NCBI RefSeq assembly: GCF_008087345.1 | Contig: NZ_VHIB01000001.1 | Coordinates: forward strand, 930,001-994,000 | Direction: 5' to 3' | Origin: Nocardioides caldifontis | Lineage (GTDB): Bacteria; Actinomycetota; Actinomycetes; Propionibacteriales; Nocardioidaceae | DNA: 64,000 bases | Part shown: in pieces, positions 48,659 to 56,932 of the stretch | Position numbering within the stretch: position 1 is the first letter of the stretch | Layout: each line of letters starts with the position of its first letter | Notes under the pieces: model-generated | Told to the model about the DNA's origin: nothing | Databases searched by the model: none | Seen by the model: only the letters and a program-made list of their open reading frames with translations | Made by a program: the position numbers and the translations under genes

Positions 48659-50764
48659 GTGAGTACTGACACCACTTTCGCCATCGGCGTCGACATCGGC
48701 GGCACCTTCACCGACTGCGTGCTGCTCGGCGCGGACGGCTCCATCGTCGGGGCGAAGTCGCCGACCACCCCGAGCGACCGCTCCGAGGGGTTCTTCAGCT
48801 CGATTGCTCGCGCGGCCGAGAAGATCGGCCTCGACGAGGCCGGGCTCTACGCGAGGACGAGCCGGCTCGTGCACGGGACGACCACCGGCACGAACGCGAT
48901 CGTCTCGCGCACCGGGGCCGACGTCGGGCTGATCACCACCGCCGGCCACGGCGACGTCATGTTCCTGATGCGTGGCGGCGGCCGCACCGCGGGCCTCGCG
49001 TCGGACGAGGCGCTGCACGTCTTCAACACCGTCAAGCCCGACCCGCTCGTGCCGCGCGAGATGATCGTGGAGGTCCCGGAGCGCATCGACGTCGACGGTG
49101 ACGTGATCGTCGCGCTCGACGAGGACGCGACCCGCAAGGCCGTGCGTACGCTCCTCGACCGCGGGGCCGAGGCGATCGCGATCAGCCTCGTCTGGTCGTT
49201 CCGCAACCAGGTGCACGAGCACCGGGTGCGCGAGATCGTGGAGGAGGAGGCACCGGGGACGTTCATCACGTGCGCCTCGGACCTGGTGGCGCAGCTCGGG
49301 GAGTACGAGCGCACCACGACCGCGATCATGAACGCCTACATCGGGCCCCTGATGGTCGACTACATCGACCGCATCGAGACCGGCGCCCGGGAGCGCGGCT
49401 TCACCGGCCGCGTGCTGTTCGCCCAGTGCGCCGGTGGCGCCATCACCGGCGACGAGGCCCGGATCGCGCCGATCCGCACGGTGCAGTCCGGCCCGGTCGC
49501 GGGCATCGTGAGCTCGCAGCTGCTGTGCGAGCAGCTCGGCTACCCGAACGCCCTGCTGGCCGACATGGGGGGCACCACCTTCGACGTCAGCGTCATCAGG
49601 CACGGCGAGCCGCTGCGCCGGCACACCTCGGTGTTCCAGCGCTACGAGATCGCGCTGCCGATGCTCGACGTCGAGTCCGTGGGCGCGGGCGGCGGCAGCC
49701 TCGCCTGGCTCGACGAGTCGGGCCGGCTCAACGTCGGGCCGCAGAGCGCCGGTGCCTACCCCGGCCCGGTCTGCTACGGCAACGGCAACGAGGTCGCCAC
49801 CGTCACCGACGCGGACGTCGCGCTCGGCATCATCAACCCCGACACGTTCCTCAACGGGCGGATGCAGATCGACGGCGAGGCCAGCAAGAAGGCGCTCGAG
49901 GCGGCCGGCACCCCGCTCGAGCTCGACGCCATGGAGGCGGCCGCCGGGGTGAACCGTCTCGTCGACGCCAAGATGGCGGACCTGATCCGCCGGATGAGCG
50001 TGCTGCGGGGCCTCGACCCACGCCAGTTCGTGATGCTGGCCTTCGGTGGAGGCGGTCCGGTGCACGCCAGCGCTGTCGCCCGCGAGGCCGGCGTGCGGAA
50101 GGTCATCGTGCCGCTGCCCCACGTCGCCGCGATGTGGTCGGCGCTGGGCGCCGCGGTCTCCGACGTCACGCACGTCTACCAGACGCCGACGGAGATCCGC
50201 CTGCCCGTCTCGGCCGAGCAGCTCAACGAGATCCTGGACGCCCAGGAGCAGGAGGCCCGCGACACGCTGAAGACCGAGGGGTTCGGCGACGTCGAGCCGA
50301 GCCTGTCCCGCACGCTCCGGATGAAGTACGCCGCGCAGGTCTTCGACGTCGACGTCCCGCTCGCCCCCGGCCGCATCGACGACGAGCGCTGCCGGTCGAT
50401 CGAGGACGAGTTCGCCAAGGTCTACACCGAGCTCTTCGGCGCCGGGTCCGGCTACGCCGAGGCCGGCGTGGTGATCACCAACGTCACGACGCGGGCCACG
50501 GTGACCACCCCGAAGCCCACGCTGCCGAAGGTGGACCAGGCCGACGCGGAAGCGGGCGTGACCCGCACGACCCGGCCGGTCTACTGGGCCGAGGACGGCG
50601 CGGTCCGCGACACCCCGGTGATCCGGCTCGAGCACGGTGTGTTCGGAGGCCAGCTCGAGGGGCCGGCGCTGGTCGAGCTGCCCGACACCGTCGTGGTGAT
50701 CCACCACGGGGAGACCGCGACGTTCGACGACCGCGGCAACCTCGTCGTCGACATCCCGGCCTGA
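48659..50764 (+). CDS. Hydantoinase A/oxoprolinase-type ATP-dependent subunit
   Basis: This 701-aa protein has the ASKHA-fold phosphate motif GVDIGGTFTDCV (residues 10-21), LVHGTTTGTNAI, the second ATP loop LLADMGGTTFDVSVI, and AFGGGGPVHASAVA. It belongs to the HyuA/AcxA family and should phosphorylate the substrate, or its enol, during carboxylation or amide hydrolysis, working with the HyuB-type fusion encoded 43 bp upstream. GTG 48659 is preceded by CATCAAGGGACACAC. The presence of a gamma-type zinc domain favours a carboxylase over a hydantoinase. Confidence 0.92.
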   Translation: MSTDTTFAIGVDIGGTFTDCVLLGADGSIVGAKSPTTPSDRSEGFFSSIARAAEKIGLDEAGLYARTSRLVHGTTTGTNAIVSRTGADVGLITTAGHGDVMFLMRGGGRTAGLASDEALHVFNTVKPDPLVPREMIVEVPERIDVDGDVIVALDEDATRKAVRTLLDRGAEAIAISLVWSFRNQVHEHRVREIVEEEAPGTFITCASDLVAQLGEYERTTTAIMNAYIGPLMVDYIDRIETGARERGFTGRVLFAQCAGGAITGDEARIAPIRTVQSGPVAGIVSSQLLCEQLGYPNALLADMGGTTFDVSVIRHGEPLRRHTSVFQRYEIALPMLDVESVGAGGGSLAWLDESGRLNVGPQSAGAYPGPVCYGNGNEVATVTDADVALGIINPDTFLNGRMQIDGEASKKALEAAGTPLELDAMEAAAGVNRLVDAKMADLIRRMSVLRGLDPRQFVMLAFGGGGPVHASAVAREAGVRKVIVPLPHVAAMWSALGAAVSDVTHVYQTPTEIRLPVSAEQLNEILDAQEQEARDTLKTEGFGDVEPSLSRTLRMKYAAQVFDVDVPLAPGRIDDERCRSIEDEFAKVYTELFGAGSGYAEAGVVITNVTTRATVTTPKPTLPKVDQADAEAGVTRTTRPVYWAEDGAVRDTPVIRLEHGVFGGQLEGPALVELPDTVVVIHHGETATFDDRGNLVVDIPA

Positions 50765-50780
50765 GCGAAGGAACACGATC

Positions 50781-51860
50781 GTGGACACCACGGATCTGGC
50801 GCCGGAGAACGACGAGGTGCGTGTGAGCGCGGGGGCGGCCGGGACACCCGCCGCCCCCGCGCCCCCCAGCCGGGGACCGAGCGCGTTGCGCCGGTTCTCC
50901 GCCTCGCAGTTCGGGCTCGTCCTGACGTACGGCGTCGTCGTCGTCTTCTTCTGGGTGCAGCGTCCGGACGTGTTCTCCCAGATGGCGACGTGGCAGGGCA
51001 TCCTCAACGCTGCTGCCCTCCCGGCCATCGTGGCCATGGCGCTCACGGTCACCCTGATCGCCGGCGACTTCGACCTCTCGATCGGCGCGACCATCGGCCT
51101 CGCGATGGCCGTGACCGTCGCGACGATGGTCAACTGGGAGTGGGGCTGGCCGATGGCCGTCGGGCTCGCGCTCCTGTGCGCCATCGGCGTCGGGGTGCTC
51201 AACGGCGTGCTCGTCGCCAACCTGGGCGTCAACAGCTTCATCGCCACGCTCGCGATGAGCAGCCTGGTCCAGGGGTTCGACGCCAAGGTGTCCAACCAGC
51301 AGACGATCTCCTCGGGGCTGCCCGACGGGTTCGTGAACCTCGGCTCGGAGCGCATCGCCGGGTTCAGCCTCGCGTTCTGGCTGGCGCTGGTCGTCGGCGT
51401 GCTCCTCTACGTGCTGGTGAGCCACACGGAGAACGGCCGCTACCTGTTCGCGGTCGGCGGCAACCGTGAGGCCGCCCGGCTGGCCGGGGTGCGGGTCCGC
51501 TGGCTCCGCTACGTCGGCATGATCTCCGCGGCCCTCGGCGCGGCCGTCGTCGGTGCGCTGCTCGCAGCCCAGACCGCGTCCTACTACCCGAACGCGGGCG
51601 GCGGCTACCTGCTCCCTGCCTACGCGGCGGCGTTCCTCGGCACCGCCCTCGGCGGCGGCCGGTTCGGGATCGTCGCGACCGGCTTCGGCGTCGTCTTCCT
51701 GCAGACCCTCCAGACGGGGCTGACCGTCATCAACGTCCAGCCCTGGGTCGTCCTGGTCGTCCAGGGCGCGGTGCTCGCCATCGCGGTCGTCCTGTCCACC
51801 TCGCAGGGGAAGCTGCGCCTCCCCGCCCTGCCGCGCAGGCCACGTAACGCCGCGGGCTGA
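50781..51860 (+). CDS. Ribose/sugar-type ABC transporter permease (RbsC type)
   Basis: This 359-aa membrane protein has a Pro/Ala-rich cytosolic N-terminus (~40 residues), then about eight to ten TM segments. The RbsC-like motifs are ALTVTLIAGDFDLSIGATIGL and GENRYLFAVGGN-like NGRYLFAVGGNREAARLAGV (the ATPase-coupling loop), then YLLPAYAAAFLGTALGGGRFG. It forms the homodimeric channel of a CUT2-type importer. It lies 16 bp after the HyuA gene, so solute import and the carboxylase are co-expressed. CUT2 systems import sugars but also other polar molecules such as AI-2 or urea derivatives. Confidence 0.92.
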   Translation: MDTTDLAPENDEVRVSAGAAGTPAAPAPPSRGPSALRRFSASQFGLVLTYGVVVVFFWVQRPDVFSQMATWQGILNAAALPAIVAMALTVTLIAGDFDLSIGATIGLAMAVTVATMVNWEWGWPMAVGLALLCAIGVGVLNGVLVANLGVNSFIATLAMSSLVQGFDAKVSNQQTISSGLPDGFVNLGSERIAGFSLAFWLALVVGVLLYVLVSHTENGRYLFAVGGNREAARLAGVRVRWLRYVGMISAALGAAVVGALLAAQTASYYPNAGGGYLLPAYAAAFLGTALGGGRFGIVATGFGVVFLQTLQTGLTVINVQPWVVLVVQGAVLAIAVVLSTSQGKLRLPALPRRPRNAAG

Positions 51861-51926
51861 CCGGCTGCTCCACCGTCGGCCGGACGGAATCCGGCCACGA
51901 TCACTTCGTCAGAGAAGAGCGAACGC

Positions 51927-53015
51927 ATGCGCATGCAACTTCGGCGTCGGCTGCTGGCCGCGCTCATGACAGGAGCCCTGGCAGCCTCCGTGGCTGCCTG
52001 CGGCTCGGAGGAGGCCAGCGGCTCGGGCGGGTCGGGCTCCGGCGGCGGCAGCGACAGCGTCGCCGGCAAGAACATCGGGCTGCTGTACATCGTGAAGGCG
52101 GCCGAGTTCAGCAACCGGTCGGCGGCCGCCCTCAAGGCCGCGGCCGAGGAGCTCGACTGGAACCTCGCCGAGTCGGACCCGGCGGGTGACGCCCAGAAGG
52201 CCATCACCGGACTCGAAGGGTTCGTCACGCAGCGCAAGGACGCGGTCCTCTCCGCGACCTGGGAGGCCACCGCGATCCGCCAGCCGCTGCTCTCCGCGCA
52301 GCAGGCGAACATCCCGGTCATCGACATCTGGGGCGGTGTCCAGCCGAGCGATCTCTACTCCGGCATCCTGGCCACCGACGAGACCGAGTTCGGCCGCGTC
52401 GGTTCGGAGGCGTTCCTCGCGCTGCTGGAGGAGGGCGACGAGGTCGCCATGCTGACCTCGTCCGCGTTCACCTTCGGCGCCGCACGCGACAAGGTCTTCG
52501 AGGAGCTCGCGGGCGAGGCCGGTGTCGAGGTCGTCGCGACGCACGACACCGACTACACCAACCCGCAGGCCGACACGACGAAGGCGGTCACCGACATCCT
52601 GGCCGCCAATCCGGACCTCGACGGCATCTTCGCCGACTCGAGCCTCCACATCCCTGCGCTCGTCCCCGTACTCGAGGACAAGGGGCTGTGCGGCAAGGTC
52701 AAGGTCCTCGGCTTCTACGGTGACCTGCCCAACCTCGCCGCCGTGCGTGACGGCTGCGTCGACATCATCGCCGAGGCGCCGGTGATGGCGCAGAGCTGGA
52801 CCGTGATGGACCTGCTCGCTCAGCACTTCGCCGAGGGCACCGAGATCCCCGAGTCCTTCCCGGAGGGCTACCCGTTCGACCCGGCCGAGGTCGTGCTCGT
52901 GACCAAGGACAACGTGCCCAGTGACCCTGAGCAGTACGTCGACGTCGAGTTCGACTACGTCTCGTACTTCACCGAGCGGTGGGCCGAGGGCACCTACGGG
53001 CCCGACGCAGGCTGA
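51927..53015 (+). CDS. Ribose-type ABC transporter substrate-binding lipoprotein
   Basis: This 362-aa protein has a lipoprotein signal peptide (lipobox VAAC, Cys25) and a long Gly/Ser linker. It then has a RbsB-type fold (NIGLLYIVKAAEFSNRSAAAL, GDAQKAITGLEGFVTQRKDAV, LAANPDLDGIFADSS, VKVLGFYGDLPNLAAVRDG). It delivers the solute to the RbsC-type permease gene just upstream. Adjacent ATG codons at 51927 and 51933 are alternative starts. The ligand is probably the ketone, amide or hydantoin-like substrate of the carboxylase, since the binding pocket cannot be read directly. Confidence 0.9.
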   Translation: MRMQLRRRLLAALMTGALAASVAACGSEEASGSGGSGSGGGSDSVAGKNIGLLYIVKAAEFSNRSAAALKAAAEELDWNLAESDPAGDAQKAITGLEGFVTQRKDAVLSATWEATAIRQPLLSAQQANIPVIDIWGGVQPSDLYSGILATDETEFGRVGSEAFLALLEEGDEVAMLTSSAFTFGAARDKVFEELAGEAGVEVVATHDTDYTNPQADTTKAVTDILAANPDLDGIFADSSLHIPALVPVLEDKGLCGKVKVLGFYGDLPNLAAVRDGCVDIIAEAPVMAQSWTVMDLLAQHFAEGTEIPESFPEGYPFDPAEVVLVTKDNVPSDPEQYVDVEFDYVSYFTERWAEGTYGPDAG

Positions 53016-53026
53016 GGAGGAAGACC

Positions 53027-54559
53027 GTGACCCCGATCAGCCCCGGCGGCGTCCCCGTGCTCGAGTGCCGAGGAGTGGTGAAGCGTTACGGCCCCCTGCT
53101 GGCCGTCGACACCGTCGACCTCTCGGTCACGGCCGGGGAGGTCGTCGGGCTGGTCGGGAAGAACGGCGCCGGCAAGAGCTCGCTGATCAAGGTGCTCACC
53201 GGTGCCGTGCAGCCGGACTCCGGACAGCTCCTGATGTCCGGCGAGGAGGTCTCCTTCCGAGGCCCCGGTGACTCGCGCTCCCGCGGGGTCGGGTGCGTCC
53301 ACCAGGAGCTCAACCTCATCGAGCAGGCGACGATCGCCGAGAACATCGCCCTCGGGGGCGGCTACCCGCACAGCCCCGTGGGGCTGGTCAACTGGCGCGG
53401 GCTCCACGCACGCGCCCAGGAGCTCATGGACGCGGTCGACATCGGCCACGTCCACCCGCGGACGCCGGTGAGCGCGCTCACCGCCGTGCAGCGGCGCCAG
53501 GTGATGATCGCCTCCGCCTTGTGGCACATCCCGAAGGTGCTGATCCTCGACGAGCCCACGGCGTCGCTCTCCGAGCACGAGGTCGTGATCCTGCACGGGA
53601 TCGTGAAGCGGCTGCAGGAGCGCGGCACCGCGATCATCTACGTCTCCCACCGGCTCGACGAAGTCATCGGCATCACCGACCGGGTCGTGGTGATGCGGGA
53701 CGGCGCGGTCGTCGAGGAGGAGCGGACCGAGGCGCTCGACAAGCCCCGGCTCGTCGAGATGATCACCGGGGGAGCGGTTCCCACCGAGCCTCCGCTCCGA
53801 GGTGACGCCGGCTCCGGCGAAGTGGTCCTGCGCGTCGACGGGGTCACCTCCGACAAGAGCCCGCACCCGGCGTCGTTCGAGGTGCGGGCCGGGGAGATCC
53901 TCGGGCTCGCCGGGCTGGTGGGCTCCGGCCGCTCCGAGCTGCTCCGGGCGATCTACGGCGCCGACGACCGGCGCTCCGGCGAGGTCACCGTCTTCGGCGA
54001 GGCGGTGCCCGACCGCCCGGCGGCGTCCCTCCGTGCCGGGCTCGCCTTCCTCTCCGAGGATCGGCTCCACGCCGGGCTGGTCACCGGGTTCTCGATCGGC
54101 CGGAACATCACCTTCGCCAGCATGGACAGGTTCCGGGTCAGCTCCTGGCTGCCGGTTCCGTCGCGGCGGCGCGAGCGTGACGAGGCCCGGAGCAAGGTGG
54201 CCGAGCTGAGCGTCAAGGCGAGCTCGGTGGACCAGCCGGTGCTGTCGCTGTCGGGCGGCAACCAGCAGAAGGTCCTGATGGCGCGCTGGCTCGCCACCGA
54301 GCCGCGCGTGCTCCTGCTGGACGAGCCGACCCTGGGCATCGACGTCGAGGCGAAGGCCGAGATCTACGACCTGCTACGCAAGCTCGCGGCCCGCGGCTTC
54401 GCGCTCGTCGTCGTCTCCTCGGAGTTCCCCGAGCTGGAGCTGCTGTGCACCCGTGCGCTGGTGATGCGGGAGGGCCGGATCGTGGCCGAACTCGAAGGGC
54501 GGAGCGTGACCGAGGCCAACCTGTTGCACCACTGCTTCGACGCCCGTGTCGAGGCGTGA
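53027..54559 (+). CDS. Ribose-type ABC transporter ATPase with two ABC domains (RbsA type)
   Basis: This 510-aa tandem ATPase has a first domain with Walker A GKNGAGKS (44-51) and Walker B VLILDEPTASLSEHE. Its signature is degenerate (SALTAVQRRQVMIAS). The second domain has the typical CUT2 replacement GLVGSGRSELLRAIYG at Walker A, an intact LSLSGGNQQKVLMARWL signature and LLLDEPTLGID. This asymmetry is normal for RbsA. GTG 53027 follows GAGGAGGAAGACC, 11 bp after the binding-protein stop, and the longer upstream frame overlaps that gene. It completes the importer. Confidence 0.93.
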   Translation: MTPISPGGVPVLECRGVVKRYGPLLAVDTVDLSVTAGEVVGLVGKNGAGKSSLIKVLTGAVQPDSGQLLMSGEEVSFRGPGDSRSRGVGCVHQELNLIEQATIAENIALGGGYPHSPVGLVNWRGLHARAQELMDAVDIGHVHPRTPVSALTAVQRRQVMIASALWHIPKVLILDEPTASLSEHEVVILHGIVKRLQERGTAIIYVSHRLDEVIGITDRVVVMRDGAVVEEERTEALDKPRLVEMITGGAVPTEPPLRGDAGSGEVVLRVDGVTSDKSPHPASFEVRAGEILGLAGLVGSGRSELLRAIYGADDRRSGEVTVFGEAVPDRPAASLRAGLAFLSEDRLHAGLVTGFSIGRNITFASMDRFRVSSWLPVPSRRRERDEARSKVAELSVKASSVDQPVLSLSGGNQQKVLMARWLATEPRVLLLDEPTLGIDVEAKAEIYDLLRKLAARGFALVVVSSEFPELELLCTRALVMREGRIVAELEGRSVTEANLLHHCFDARVEA

Positions 54560-54575
54560 GGGAAGGGAGGGGACC

Positions 54576-55154
54576 GTGCCGGCTGAGAGCCGCACGCTGG
54601 AGGAGCGGCTGCGCCGTCTCGAGGACCGCCGGGAGATCGACGACCTGGTGCTGCTGTACTTCCTCGCGATGGACGAGCGCGACCTCGACGCGTTGCCCAG
54701 GATCTTCACCGAGGACGCCTACCTCGGCTCCCGGGACGGCGTCTTCGACGCGCGGGGGCTGTCGGCGGTGACCGCGGCGTACCGAGGCCGGTTCGACGTC
54801 CTGGGTCCCACGTTCCACTACTCCCACGGCCTCGTCGTGCGGTTCGACGAGCAGGACCCGGATCGGGCCGACGGCCTGCTCACCGCGCACGCCGAGGTGG
54901 TCCGCCACGACGTCACGATGTGGGTGGCGCTGCGCTACCGGGACACCTACCGGAGGACGCCGGACGGATGGCGGATCGTCACCCGGGTGATGTCCTACAT
55001 GTACTACGTCCCCGCATCCGACTACGCCGAGGCGCTGCGCGACAGCGACCGGAACCTGGCGTACGGCGAGCCGCGGGAGGCCGACTGGCCGTCGGTCCTG
55101 CACGGCACGCGGCTGGACTGGCTGGAGGCCGCCGAGGAAGGCGCCCGTCGCTGA
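54576..55154 (+). CDS. SnoaL/NTF2-like protein
   Basis: This 192-aa protein has LEERLRRLEDRREIDDLVLLYFLAMDERDLDALPRIFTEDA, the SnoaL_4-type N-terminus, and a GWRIVTRVMSYMYY terminal strand. It is longer than usual by a tail of about 40 residues. It may isomerise or dehydrate a ring or enone intermediate. The GTG start, behind GGGAGGGGACC, lies 16 bp after the ATPase stop. Its TGA shares an A with the ATG of the flavoprotein gene (TGATG), so it is translationally coupled to a KstD-like enzyme. Confidence 0.83.
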   Translation: MPAESRTLEERLRRLEDRREIDDLVLLYFLAMDERDLDALPRIFTEDAYLGSRDGVFDARGLSAVTAAYRGRFDVLGPTFHYSHGLVVRFDEQDPDRADGLLTAHAEVVRHDVTMWVALRYRDTYRRTPDGWRIVTRVMSYMYYVPASDYAEALRDSDRNLAYGEPREADWPSVLHGTRLDWLEAAEEGARR

Positions 55155-56782
55155 TGGCCACGCTGCCGACCGTCGACGTGGCGGTCCTGGGCAGCGGGGC
55201 CGCCGGACTCACCGCGGCGCTCGCGGCCGCCGACGCCGGGGCGGAGGTCGCCGTCTACGAGAAGGCCGACTCCCTGGGCGGCACCACCGCGCTGTCGAGC
55301 GGCGTGGCTTGGCTGCCCGGCAACCGCTACGCCCGGGCGGCGGGCATCGACGACCCGGCGGGCTCGGCGCTGGAGTACCTCGCGGCGTTGTCCCACGGGA
55401 TGATCCGCCCTGAGATGGCCGCCGCCTTCGTGCACTCGGTCGAACCGCTCACCGAGTGGCTGGAGACGCGGACGCCGCTGCACCTCCGACTGGTCCCCGG
55501 CTACCCCGACTACCACCCCGAGGTCCCCGGCGGACGCCCGCGGGGAGGACGGTCGGTCGAGCCCGAGCTGTTCGCCTTCGAGGAGCTCGGCGAGTGGGGT
55601 GGGCGGTTCCTCGGCTTCCCGCGTCGTACGTACGTCACCGAGACGCCGGTCGGCGGCGGCACCGGCTTCCTCACCCCTGAGGTCGAGCGGGAGCGCACGT
55701 CGCGAGGGGTGGAAGGCTTGGGACGCGCCCTCCTCGGTGCGCTCCTCAAGGGGCTCCTGGACAAGGGCGTCCGGCCCGTCACCGGAAAGGCCGCCGCCCG
55801 CCTGGTCACCGAGGACGGAGCGGTGCGCGGCGTCCGGTTCGCCGACGGCGACATGGTGGGGGCCCGCCGGGGCGTGGTCATCGCGACCGGAGGGTTCGAG
55901 CGCGACCCGTCGCTGGTGACCGCGTTCCTCCGCGGGCCGATGTGCCACCCGTCCGGTGCCCCCACGAACACCGGCGACGGGCTGCGGATGGCGATGCGGG
56001 TCGGCGCCCAGCTCGGGATGATGCGCGAGGCCTGGTGGGTCCCCGTCGTCGCCGAGCCCGGCGAGGAGCAGGACCAGTGGGCCCTCCACGGCGTGCAGCT
56101 GGTGCAGCGCGAACGCACGTTGCCGCGCACGATCATGGTCAACGCCTCGGGGCGGCGGTTCACCAACGAGGCCGCCAACTACAACGCCCTGGGCGGCGCC
56201 TTCCACGCCTTCGACCCGACCCGGTTCGGCTACGTCAACCAGCCCTGCTGGATCCTCTTCGACCAGGGTTTCGTCGACGAGTACGGCGGCTACGGCACCC
56301 CGGCCGGCGGTGACATGCCCGGCTGGATCACCCGCGCGGAGACGGTCGAGGGGCTGGCGGAGGCCCTCGGGCTGCCGGCCGACGAGCTGGCGGCGACCGT
56401 GCGCCGCTGGAACGAGCTCGTGGACCGTGGCCACGACGACGACTTCCTCCGGGGTGACAGCGCGTTCGACGGCTGGTGCGGAGACCGTAGGAAGTACCCG
56501 GGCACCGCTGCCACGCTCGGGCCGCTCGACAGCGGGCCCTACTACGGCGCGCGCCTGCACAGCAGCTCGTTGGGGACGAAGGGCGGCCCGCTGACCACCG
56601 TCGACGCCGAGGTCCTCGACGTCGACGGAGCGCCGGTCCCGGGGCTGTGGGCCGTCGGCAACGCGATGGCGGCCCCCACCGGGATGGTCTACGGCGGCGC
56701 AGGCGGAACGCTTGGTCCGGCCCTGGTCTTCGGGTTCCGCGGTGGGCGGTCCGCCGCCGGCCACCCCGTCCCCGCCCGCTGA
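55154..56782 (+). CDS. KstD-like FAD-dependent dehydrogenase
   Basis: This 542-aa flavoprotein has VAVLGSGAAGLTAALAAADAG at the N-terminus, EKADSLGGTTALSSGVAWLPGN, a VIATGGFERDPSLV loop and the C-terminal block GLWAVGNAMAAPTGMVYGGAG. These are features shared with 3-oxosteroid 1-dehydrogenase/fumarate reductase flavoproteins. It probably introduces a C=C bond next to a keto group. Coupled to a SnoaL-like protein, and with HyuA and HyuB-gamma in the same operon, it suggests desaturation and carboxylation of a cyclic ketone. The substrate is uncertain. Confidence 0.88.
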   Translation: MATLPTVDVAVLGSGAAGLTAALAAADAGAEVAVYEKADSLGGTTALSSGVAWLPGNRYARAAGIDDPAGSALEYLAALSHGMIRPEMAAAFVHSVEPLTEWLETRTPLHLRLVPGYPDYHPEVPGGRPRGGRSVEPELFAFEELGEWGGRFLGFPRRTYVTETPVGGGTGFLTPEVERERTSRGVEGLGRALLGALLKGLLDKGVRPVTGKAAARLVTEDGAVRGVRFADGDMVGARRGVVIATGGFERDPSLVTAFLRGPMCHPSGAPTNTGDGLRMAMRVGAQLGMMREAWWVPVVAEPGEEQDQWALHGVQLVQRERTLPRTIMVNASGRRFTNEAANYNALGGAFHAFDPTRFGYVNQPCWILFDQGFVDEYGGYGTPAGGDMPGWITRAETVEGLAEALGLPADELAATVRRWNELVDRGHDDDFLRGDSAFDGWCGDRRKYPGTAATLGPLDSGPYYGARLHSSSLGTKGGPLTTVDAEVLDVDGAPVPGLWAVGNAMAAPTGMVYGGAGGTLGPALVFGFRGGRSAAGHPVPAR

Positions 56783-56783
56783 A

Positions 56784-56805
56784 CCGCCCCTCCTGGCGCG
56801 GGCGG
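56784..56805. terminator. Weak hairpin after the KstD-like gene
   Basis: CCGCCC (56784-56789) and GGGCGG (56800-56805) can pair over a 10-nt loop right after the stop. The right arm is also part of a 13-bp direct repeat upstream of the regulator gene, so its role is ambiguous. Confidence 0.3.
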
Positions 56806-56844
56806 CTCAACAGACCTACGCGCGCCACGAGGGGCGGCTCAACA
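56800..56844. promoter_or_regulatory. 13-bp direct repeats upstream of the BTAD/LuxR regulator gene
   Basis: GGGCGGCTCAACA occurs at 56800-56812 and again at 56832-56844 (32-bp period) in the 150-bp gap before the regulator. The CTCAA core recurs at 60460, 60471 and 61928, so it may be the regulator's binding element. Confidence 0.45.
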
Positions 56845-56932
56845 CCTTGGGTCGGTGGTCCCGAGGCCGCTGGCCCGTTGAGGCCATGTCCACCACCGTC
56901 CTCCCGCCCTACCGTTTCACGGGGGAGGTGCT

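Noticed and set aside
46231-50764. Classical hydantoinase or 5-oxoprolinase operon
   Set aside because: The zinc-binding gamma-like domain and the absence of hydantoin racemase or carbamoylase genes favour a carboxylase-type complex.
48575-51355. 926-codon minus-strand frame over the HyuA gene
   Set aside because: It is antisense to a strongly conserved ASKHA-type gene and no conserved motif was seen.
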